In this document: positions 25,040 to 31,931 of the stretch, one piece after another
How positions within the stretch are numbered: position 1 is the stretch's first letter
Layout of the letters: the number at the start of each line of letters is the position of its first letter
NCBI GenBank assembly: GCA_949295325.1
Contig: CASFKG010000002.1
Span: forward strand, 140,047 to 204,046
DNA: 64,000 nucleotides
Direction: 5' to 3'
Origin: an uncultured bacterium
GTDB lineage: Bacteria; Bacillota_I; Bacilli_A; RFN20; CAG-826
The notes under the pieces: model-generated
What the model was told of the DNA's origin: nothing
Databases searched by the model: none
Seen by the model: only the letters and a program-made list of their open reading frames with translations
Translations under genes and position numbers: made by a program

Positions 25040-25876
25040 CTATTCCAGGTGCTGGAAGGCGTAGACCGCCCCGCCTTGGAGGCCGGCCTCCTCCTTGAAG
25101 GAACAAAGCCTTATGTCGCATCCGGGGCAGAGGGCCATTAACCCGTCGAGGAAGCAGTCGCTGCTCTTGGTGACCCCGCCCGTGAGGGCGAAGACCTCGG
25201 GGGAATAGTCCTTCTTTACCATGTTGAAGAAGGAAGAAAGGAGATCGAGCCACTTGTCCCGCACATTCAAAGCCAGCGGATCGCCCCGGCGGACGAGTTC
25301 GAAGAGGGCCCGCGCGTCCCCGACCTCAAGGCCGAGGGAAGAGGCGATGCGCCGTATTCCTTCGCCGGAAGCGTACTTTTCGAACTCGATGTATTTCCCG
25401 TCGAGCTTGAAGACGCTATGGCCGACCTCGTAGCTCGTTTCCTTCAGTTTCCCGCCGACCGTGAGGGCCCCGCCCACGCCGGTCGAAACGGTGACGAAAT
25501 AAAGGGAAGAGGCATTGCGGTAGGCACCGAGGTTGGCTTCCGCGAGCGCCGCCACCTCCGCGTCGTTGGCGATGTAGGCGGGGAGGCGGAACTCGGATTC
25601 GAGGTAGCGGCTGACCGGTATGCTTTCGATGCCGACGTTGGGCAGGGCGTAGACGAAGCCGTCGCGCCTCACGCGTCCCGGCACGCCGCCCCCGATGGCC
25701 AGCACGCCCTCGAGGGAAGAAAGGCCGAGGACGGTCTTTTTGACATTGTCCAAAAAACCATCGACCGAGCCACGCACGGTCGGAAGGATCTTGCATTCGA
25801 GGATCCTGTGGTTTTCGTCTATTACGGCAGCCCGGGTGTTCGTTCCGCCGATATCGAGGGAAAGTACTTTCTTCAT
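25040..25876 (-). CDS. ROK-family sugar kinase lacking the zinc motif
   Basis: A 278-residue kinase. The phosphate-binding LDIGGTNTRAAV (residues 7-18), catalytic IANDAEVAALAEANLG (Asp105), STGVGGAL and C-terminal GG motif identify a ROK hexokinase-like enzyme, probably glucokinase given the neighbours. Typical ROK proteins have CxCGxxGCxE just after the EIGH-type histidine; here EVGHSV is followed by DGKYIEFEKYASGEG with no cysteines. The enzyme therefore lacks the structural zinc. The ATG shares a base with the pyk stop (TGATG), placing it last in pfkA-pyk-ROK. Sugar specificity is not provable here. Confidence 0.85.
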   Translation of the reverse strand: MKKVLSLDIGGTNTRAAVIDENHRILECKILPTVRGSVDGFLDNVKKTVLGLSSLEGVLAIGGGVPGRVRRDGFVYALPNVGIESIPVSRYLESEFRLPAYIANDAEVAALAEANLGAYRNASSLYFVTVSTGVGGALTVGGKLKETSYEVGHSVFKLDGKYIEFEKYASGEGIRRIASSLGLEVGDARALFELVRRGDPLALNVRDKWLDLLSSFFNMVKKDYSPEVFALTGGVTKSSDCFLDGLMALCPGCDIRLCSFKEEAGLQGGAVYAFQHLE

Positions 25877-27333
25877 CAGTCGAGTTCCCGGACGTCGTTG
25901 ACGTTGACGATGCGCATGAAGTTGGTTTTTCCGGCCCCGGTCGGGGTACCGCCGGCGATCAGTATCGGGGTGCCGCTAGGATAGCCCATGTCGCGGGCGA
26001 TCTTTAAGGCCAGCACTTCCATCTCCTCGATGAAGTCGGGCATCGGCGTCTTGATGAGGACGGAGTAGAGACCCCATTGCCAGGCCGAGCGGAGGGCAAC
26101 CGTGCGGTTGTTGGTGACGCTCACGATGGGGCAGCAGGGGCGGGCCTTGCTCATGCGGGCCGAGGACTTGCCGGTGACGGTGAAGTTGACGATGAGCTTC
26201 GCGCCGATGAGCAGGGCGGTATTGGCGATCGAGTTGGCGATGGCGTCGTTGTTCTCCATGTAGGAAGTGTCGTAGGCTTCCTTGGCCAAGGCCTCGTAGT
26301 TGAGGTATTTCTCCATCGTCGAAGCGATCTTGGCCTGCATGGTCACGGCCTCGACCGGGTATTGGCCGGAAGCCGATTCGGCGCTTAGCATCACGCAGTC
26401 GCTCGATTCGTCGATGGCGGTGGCCACGTCGCTGACCTCGGCCCTGGTGGGACGGGGATGGGTGACCATGGAATCGAGCATCTGGGTCGCGGTGATGACC
26501 GGTTTGCCGGTCTGGCGGCAGAGCTTGATGATCCTCTTTTGGACGACGGGCACCTGTTCGGGCGGTATTTCGTCGCCGAGGTCGCCGCGGGCGACCATGA
26601 TGCCGTCGGCGACCTTCAGTATGTCGCTGATCTTGGAGACGGCCTCCGGGTTTTCGATCTTGGCGAAGACCGGGATGTCGGGCTTTCCGTGCTTCTTGAG
26701 TATCGCCTTTATGGCGAGTATGTCCTCCGGACGCCTCGTGAAGGAGGCGAAGATGCAGTCGACGTCCATCTTGCAGCCGAAGGCCAGGTCCTTTTCGTCC
26801 TGCTCGCTTATGAACGGCATGGACAAAACGGTGGAGGGGGCGTTCACGCCCTTCTGGTCCTTGATGGGATGGGTGTTCATGGCCTCGCAGACGAGTTCGC
26901 GCTTCGCCCCGTCCTTCTCGCGGACCTTGAGCTCGAGGTTGCCGTCGTCTATGAGGATCGAATCGCCGACCTTGCAGTCGTCGTAGAGGCCGACGTAGCT
27001 AATCCCGATCCTCTCCTTGGTACCGATTATGTCCTTGTCCATGGCCAGGCGGATGACGTCGCCGGTCTTGACCTCGACCTTGCCGCCTTCCATGTAGCCG
27101 GTCCGGATTTCGGGCCCCTTGGTGTCGAGGGCCACGGGGATGTAGATCCCCTCCTTTTCCAACTTGCGGGCGATTTCGATCTTCCTGGCCTGTTCCTCGT
27201 GGGTGCCGTGGCTGAAGTTCACCCGCATGACGTTCATGCCGGCCTTGTAGAGGGCCCTGATCATTTCCTCGGAATCGCTGGCGGGCCCGATGGTGCAGAC
27301 TATCTTGGTCTTCTTGCTGGTTATCAGTAGCAT
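25876..27333 (-). CDS. pyk: pyruvate kinase
   Basis: A 485-residue enzyme making ATP and pyruvate from phosphoenolpyruvate. It shows TKIVCTIGPASDS, NFSHGTHEEQ, ALDTKGPEIRTG, the active-site FAKIENPEAVSKISDIL, ARGDLGDEIPPEQVPVVQK and ATQMLDSM. The C-terminal allosteric domain is present, but the PEP-utilising extension of Bacillus Pyk is missing. It lies 20 bp after pfkA, an arrangement common in Bacillota. Confidence 0.97.
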   Translation of the reverse strand: MLLITSKKTKIVCTIGPASDSEEMIRALYKAGMNVMRVNFSHGTHEEQARKIEIARKLEKEGIYIPVALDTKGPEIRTGYMEGGKVEVKTGDVIRLAMDKDIIGTKERIGISYVGLYDDCKVGDSILIDDGNLELKVREKDGAKRELVCEAMNTHPIKDQKGVNAPSTVLSMPFISEQDEKDLAFGCKMDVDCIFASFTRRPEDILAIKAILKKHGKPDIPVFAKIENPEAVSKISDILKVADGIMVARGDLGDEIPPEQVPVVQKRIIKLCRQTGKPVITATQMLDSMVTHPRPTRAEVSDVATAIDESSDCVMLSAESASGQYPVEAVTMQAKIASTMEKYLNYEALAKEAYDTSYMENNDAIANSIANTALLIGAKLIVNFTVTGKSSARMSKARPCCPIVSVTNNRTVALRSAWQWGLYSVLIKTPMPDFIEEMEVLALKIARDMGYPSGTPILIAGGTPTGAGKTNFMRIVNVNDVRELD

Positions 27334-27353
27334 GGATTTCCTCCGATCAAAAA

Positions 27354-28322
27354 TCAGCCGTTCAGGATGTCGATCAGGCGGAGCATGGAGATGTGCTTGT
27401 CGCGCGGCAGGGCCAGGGCCTCGTAGATGTCGTAGGAGACGATCTTGTTGTTGACCATGCCGATGCAGATGCCGCCCTTGCCCTCCAAAAGGCAGTCTAC
27501 GGCGTAGGCGCCCATGCGGGCCGCCAGGATCCTGTCGAAGGCGCTCGGCGCGCCGCCGCGCTGGACGTGTCCGAGCACGTCGTAGCGGGTGTCGAAGCCG
27601 GTTTCCTTCCCGACTTTCTCGGCGAAGGCCTTGAGGTCGGGGAAAAGCTTTTCGGAAACGATCACGATGGCGCGCTTGCTTTCGTCCTTTTCGCGCATGG
27701 CGCGCAGGGTTTTCATTATCTCCTCTTCGGGGATGGGGTGGTCGGGGGTGATTATCATCTCCGCCCCCTCGGCGATGCCGCTATAGAGGGCGAGGTCCCC
27801 GCAGTGGTTGCCCATGACCTCGATTATCGAGCAGCGGCAGTGGCTTTCGGTGGTGTCCCTGATCTTGTCGACGCAGTCGCAGATGGTATTGAGGCACGTG
27901 TCGAAGCCGATCGTGTAGTCGGTGGAGGCGATGTCGTTGTCGATGGTGCCGGGCAGGCCGACGCAGTTTATGCCCATTTCGGTCAGTTTCTTGGCACCCA
28001 TGTAGGAGCCGTCGCCGCCGATCACGACCAAAGCCTCGATTCCGTATTTCTTCAGCTGGTCGATGCCCTTCTGGCGGACCTCGGGTTCCTTGAACTCCCG
28101 GAGCCTGGCGGTACGCAGTATGGTGCCGCCGCGGTTTACGATGTCGCTGACCGACTTGCGGTCCATCTTCTTGATGTTCCCTTCGACCAGGCCCTTGTAG
28201 CCGTCGTAGATGCCGTAAACCTCGAGTCCGTAGCGGAGCCCCGCCCTGACGACCGCCCTTATGGCGTTGTTCATGCCGGGCGAATCGCCGCCCGAGGTAA
28301 GTATGCCGATTTTCTGGATCAT
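27354..28322 (-). CDS. pfkA: ATP-dependent 6-phosphofructokinase
   Basis: A 322-residue glycolytic enzyme. The GILTSGGDSPGMNNAIR start, VIGGDGSYMGA (the Gly marks ATP rather than PPi use), PGTIDNDI (catalytic Asp) and the VLGHVQRGGAPSAFDR substrate motif are intact. The usual MGR of the fructose-6-phosphate site reads VMGNHCGDLAL, an Arg to Asn change at the position of E. coli Arg171. AGAGGA precedes the ATG by 9 nt. It heads the pfkA-pyk-ROK operon. Confidence 0.96.
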   Translation of the reverse strand: MIQKIGILTSGGDSPGMNNAIRAVVRAGLRYGLEVYGIYDGYKGLVEGNIKKMDRKSVSDIVNRGGTILRTARLREFKEPEVRQKGIDQLKKYGIEALVVIGGDGSYMGAKKLTEMGINCVGLPGTIDNDIASTDYTIGFDTCLNTICDCVDKIRDTTESHCRCSIIEVMGNHCGDLALYSGIAEGAEMIITPDHPIPEEEIMKTLRAMREKDESKRAIVIVSEKLFPDLKAFAEKVGKETGFDTRYDVLGHVQRGGAPSAFDRILAARMGAYAVDCLLEGKGGICIGMVNNKIVSYDIYEALALPRDKHISMLRLIDILNG

Positions 28323-28351
28323 GTGACTTTTGTCCTCTTAGTTCGTTAGAG

Positions 28352-28386
28352 ATTATAAAGCATGGACCCGCCTCCGCCATAGGCGG
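28352..28386. promoter_or_regulatory. Divergent pfkA / dnaB-like intergenic region
   Basis: On the minus strand a perfect TATAAT (28352-28357) serves pfkA, with a ~24-nt leader. CCGCC-ATA-GGCGG (28374-28386) is a perfect 13-bp palindrome at its upstream side, a candidate operator. For the plus-strand gene, TACAAT (28393-28398) and TATAAA (28404-28409) are -10 candidates; the latter ends 9 nt before its ATG. Confidence 0.6.
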
Positions 28387-28418
28387 ATTGCCTACAATGG
28401 GCCTATAAAAGAAACGCA

Positions 28419-29654
28419 ATGGATATTAAAATTGCTCCGATGCACCTTCTAGACCCTTCAGACATCGTATCCGTCGAGGCTCCCCAGCTCGCCGGCGGAA
28501 GCATCGAGACGCTTTCCACCTACTCTTTGGCCCTGGGCAGCCGGGCCGCCGGTCTATATGCCTTCCTTTGGTCGCTGCCCAAAGCGGGCTTGAAGCAAAT
28601 CGGGGTGGAAGGCCTATGCAAGCTGGCCAAGGCCGACACGCTGTCCTTGAGCGAATCGCTGGAGGATCTCGGCAAGGCCGGACTGGCGAGGATATACCGG
28701 GCCCGGATCGCCAACAACTTTTCCTACAAGCTGATGCTTTCGCCGCTTCCTAGCCCGGCGGAGGCCGCCGTCGACCCCTTCTTGCTCCTCAACACGCTCG
28801 GCAAAGGGAAGGCCGCGGCGCTTCTAAAGAAGATCCTGGCCTCCTTTTTGCAAGCCGGGGCGCCGGAAGGCTACGACGACGTGACGCCGAGTCCCGAGGA
28901 ACCCGCCGAAAAGCCGCGGCGGCCGGATTTCCCCGAGGGGAACAACCCCTCCTTCTCGAGATCCGAGTTCCGGGCCCGCTACGAGCAAAACGGGAAGGAC
29001 TATTCCCTGCTTTCGGAAGCCGAACTCAGCCGTCTGGAGAACAAGGTCTATCGCCTATATCCCCTCAAGGAAGAGGAGTTCGCGGACATTTGCGCCCGCC
29101 ATGTCGACGAAAAGCAGAAGCCCGGAAGGCGGCTCGACTTCGCGAAGATAATCGGGGAAGCCGCCAATTCCTCCTCCTTCCGTAGCCTCCGCAAGAAGGA
29201 GAGGCCCCATGGGCAAGATAACCGAATCGAGAACTTGGAAAGGATGAAAAGCGAGGATTTCCTGCTCGCCCTCGGCGGCAAGAGCCTGGCTTCCCCCGAC
29301 CGGGCCTTGATTTCGAGGCTCCGCCGGATCGGATTGCCCGATTCCGTCATCAACGCCCTTCTTTCCTATGTCGACGTCAAGGAACAGGGGTCGCTTCCGG
29401 CGGCCTACGTCGAGAAGATAGCCGGTACCTTGGCCCGCAACCACATAACCTCGGGCGGCGCGGCCTGGGACTACCTCTCCTCGTATAACCGGGGAAGGTC
29501 GCTCCGGAAAAAAGACGACGCCGCGGAAGAGGCAGAAGAAACGGAAGGGCCGGAAATTAAACCCGCGGAAAAGGTCGCCGGGGAATCCGCCCAAGTCGAC
29601 GAGGAAAACATCGACCCCGCCGCCCTGATCGCCAAGATAAAAGGTAGAAAATGA
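28419..29654 (+). CDS. DnaB-type replication initiation / membrane attachment protein
   Basis: A 411-residue protein of the DnaB/DnaD family of Bacilli (not the helicase). It has an N-terminal winged-helix-like half (residues ~1-130), a charged linker, and a DnaB2/DDBH-like region around SFSRSEFRARYEQNG, ALISRLRRIGLPDSVINALLSYVD and YVEKIAGTLARNHITSGGAAWDYL (~295-365). In Bacillus this protein helps load the replicative helicase with DnaI. It overlaps dnaI by 4 bp, as in Bacillus order. There is no SD before the ATG, and a TATAAA lies 9 nt upstream. Confidence 0.85.
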   Translation: MDIKIAPMHLLDPSDIVSVEAPQLAGGSIETLSTYSLALGSRAAGLYAFLWSLPKAGLKQIGVEGLCKLAKADTLSLSESLEDLGKAGLARIYRARIANNFSYKLMLSPLPSPAEAAVDPFLLLNTLGKGKAAALLKKILASFLQAGAPEGYDDVTPSPEEPAEKPRRPDFPEGNNPSFSRSEFRARYEQNGKDYSLLSEAELSRLENKVYRLYPLKEEEFADICARHVDEKQKPGRRLDFAKIIGEAANSSSFRSLRKKERPHGQDNRIENLERMKSEDFLLALGGKSLASPDRALISRLRRIGLPDSVINALLSYVDVKEQGSLPAAYVEKIAGTLARNHITSGGAAWDYLSSYNRGRSLRKKDDAAEEAEETEGPEIKPAEKVAGESAQVDEENIDPAALIAKIKGRK

Positions 29655-30550
29655 ACAAGGCCATGGATTCGCTGAAGCTTGATTTGAGCCTCGTCGGGGA
29701 AAAGGACGAGGCCCCTTTCCTCGCGGAAATAAAAACCGACGCGGCGACGATGGGGAAGATCCGCGAAATGGGCCTTAGCATCCGCCAGGTCAAGGACAAC
29801 CTCGGAAAGCTTTTGGACTACAAGCAGGACCTCTCGGCCTGCCGGGATTGCCCCGGCCTCGACAAATGCCCCAAGGAGAAGCCCGGCTACGTCCTCGACG
29901 TCTTCCTTTCGGAATCTGGCTTTTTGGAAAGGACGCTCACTCCCTGTCCGCACCTCGAAAGGCTCGGTAAGATAACCCGCAATTTCCTCTACCGCGACTA
30001 TCCCGACTCCTTCCTGGACGCCGGACTCGACAAGGAGGAGTGGACGGCACCCGGGAGGCGGAGCCTCCTGCTCGCCCTTTCGGACGAAGAAACCCCGCTC
30101 ATCTACCTGACCGGCGAATCCGGCTCGGGGAGAAGCTACCTCACGGCCGCCTATCTGAACGACTGCGCCGCCAGCAACGACCTGCAGGTCGCCTACGTCG
30201 ACTGCGCCAAAAGGATGCCGGAACTATCCTCCCTCTATTTCAAGGACCGCCCGTCCTTCGACCGGAAACTCGGCGAACTATGCAGGGTACCGGTGCTCTG
30301 TCTCGACAATTTCGGCAGCGAATTCGTTACCGACGTCATCCGGGACGGGATATACGCCCCCATCTTCGGCGCGCGCAAAATCGGTTCGTTCAAGACCGTG
30401 GTCGCCAGCGATTTCGCTTTGGCCGAGCTTCCTTCGGTCTTCTTCTACAAGGGCCCGAAGGTCAAGGTGGACCGGTTCGTCGGGGCGATAAGGGAAAACT
30501 TCAAGAGCGTCGACCTGGCCAAGACGGTCGCCTCCCTGCTTCACAAGTAG
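29651..30550 (+). CDS. dnaI: Helicase loader DnaI with variant Walker A
   Basis: A 299-residue AAA+ primosome protein. N-terminal zinc-binding residues Cys64, Cys67, Cys73 and the Cys99-Pro-His101 cluster, which contact the helicase, are as in Bacillus DnaI. The P-loop reads GESGSGRS (residues 155-162), so the invariant Lys is Arg. Walker B VLCLDNFGSE and the C-terminal helicase-loader region (ASDFALAELPSVF...RFVGAIRENF) remain. It may bind ATP weakly. It overlaps dnaB by 4 bp, and its end runs 10 bp into the convergent mutM-coaE gene. Confidence 0.9.
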   Translation: MNKAMDSLKLDLSLVGEKDEAPFLAEIKTDAATMGKIREMGLSIRQVKDNLGKLLDYKQDLSACRDCPGLDKCPKEKPGYVLDVFLSESGFLERTLTPCPHLERLGKITRNFLYRDYPDSFLDAGLDKEEWTAPGRRSLLLALSDEETPLIYLTGESGSGRSYLTAAYLNDCAASNDLQVAYVDCAKRMPELSSLYFKDRPSFDRKLGELCRVPVLCLDNFGSEFVTDVIRDGIYAPIFGARKIGSFKTVVASDFALAELPSVFFYKGPKVKVDRFVGAIRENFKSVDLAKTVASLLHK

Positions 30551-31923
30551 GGGCAGGCGTCGATCTGCTTTTCCAAATCCGCCGGGCTTCCGCTTCCGTC
30601 GAGGACCAGGGAAGCCTTTTTCTTCAGGTAGCTTCCGGGAAAGCCCTTGTTGAGCAAGAGGTAGCGGTCCGGGTCGACCCCCCGGGCCGCGAGCCTTTCC
30701 CTCCGCAGTTCGGCGGGGGCCTCGACGTAGATCGGAAAATCGGTCAGGTCCTCGTAGGGCGAGTGGGCGAACAGGGGTATTTCCAAAAGCACCCGGCCGC
30801 CGCTTTGGCGTTCTATCTCGGAAGCCAGCCTATCGAAGACCGCCCCGTGGACCTTGTCCTCGAGCTTCTTCCTGAAGCCTTCCGACTCCATCTTGGCGAG
30901 GACCTTCGCCTTGTCGACGAGCCCCCCGGTGAGTATATCCTCTTCGAGATAGGCGGCAAGCATGGCCGAAAACGCGGGGTCCTTGTAGAGTTCGTCTACC
31001 GTTTGGTCGGCCGAAAGGACGCGGTAGCCCTTTTTCTCAAGTATTTTCGCCACGGTTGATTTTCCGGAAGCGATGGGGCCGCTAACGGCGTAGACCAGGG
31101 GTTTGCCCTTTTCCCTTTGGCAGAAGGGACAGTAGGTCGTCCCGCGGCCGCCGATGCGGATTTTCCTTAGGGGCGCCCCGCATTTCACGCAGGGTTTCCC
31201 TTCCCGGCCGTAGGCCCTGAGGAGTTCCTGCATATGCCCGGTTTTCCCCTGGGCGAAGGCATAGCTATGGACGGTGGAACCGCCGTTTTCGATCCCGAGG
31301 CGGAGTATCCTTCCGGAAGAAGAGATCATCGCCGCCGCCTCTTCCGGGGTAAGGGAGTCGGCCCGGGTGCGCGGGTTTATGCCGCAGTCGAAAAGCACCT
31401 CGTCGGCGTAGATGTTCCCGAGCCCCGAGAGGAGGCTCTGGTCGAGTATGGCTTCCTTGACGGGTCCTTTTTTGGCATTCAGTCCCTCGAAGAACTGCCG
31501 GGGGTCGGCATCCCAGGGCTCGGGCCCGAGTTCCGATAGGGGAGGAACCTCCGCCGCGTCTTCCTTTTTCCGCAGGGCGAGGAAGCCGAACTTCCTCACG
31601 TCCTTGTATAGGAGGTTTTCGGGGCCGTCCAGCCTAAAAAGGGCAATGTCGTGTTTTTCCCGCGGATAATCCTTCTCGACCAGAAACCATTTGCCTTCCA
31701 TCCGGAGGTGGCTAAGCAGAACGTATCCGTTCTCGAAGGAGAAAAGCAGGAATTTGCCCCTGCGGTATAGGCCGTCGATCTTGGCACCGGCCAATATCCC
31801 GTAGTCCTCGGGGCGGCCTTCGAAGTTTTTGAAGCGGTATATGTCGATGCCAAGCAGCGTCCGTCCGACGATCCTCGGCCCGATGTAGCGCCTTATGGTT
31901 TCGACTTCCGGTAGTTCTGGCAT
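30541..31923 (-). CDS. Fused formamidopyrimidine-DNA glycosylase / dephospho-CoA kinase
   Basis: A 460-residue two-domain protein. Residues 1-270 are MutM: catalytic Pro2-Glu3 (MPELPEVETIRRY), Lys57, and a C-terminal zinc finger with Cys245, Cys248, Cys265, Cys268. From residue ~276 a complete CoaE follows with P-loop SGPIASGKST (281-290), SADQTVDEL and the lid region FPIYVEAPAELRRERL. There is no stop or gap between the halves. One acts in 8-oxoguanine repair, the other in the last step of CoA synthesis. mutM and coaE are neighbours downstream of polA in many Bacilli, which explains how a fusion could arise. Confidence 0.93.
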   Translation of the reverse strand: MPELPEVETIRRYIGPRIVGRTLLGIDIYRFKNFEGRPEDYGILAGAKIDGLYRRGKFLLFSFENGYVLLSHLRMEGKWFLVEKDYPREKHDIALFRLDGPENLLYKDVRKFGFLALRKKEDAAEVPPLSELGPEPWDADPRQFFEGLNAKKGPVKEAILDQSLLSGLGNIYADEVLFDCGINPRTRADSLTPEEAAAMISSSGRILRLGIENGGSTVHSYAFAQGKTGHMQELLRAYGREGKPCVKCGAPLRKIRIGGRGTTYCPFCQREKGKPLVYAVSGPIASGKSTVAKILEKKGYRVLSADQTVDELYKDPAFSAMLAAYLEEDILTGGLVDKAKVLAKMESEGFRKKLEDKVHGAVFDRLASEIERQSGGRVLLEIPLFAHSPYEDLTDFPIYVEAPAELRRERLAARGVDPDRYLLLNKGFPGSYLKKKASLVLDGSGSPADLEKQIDACPYL

Positions 31924-31931
31924 ATTTCATT

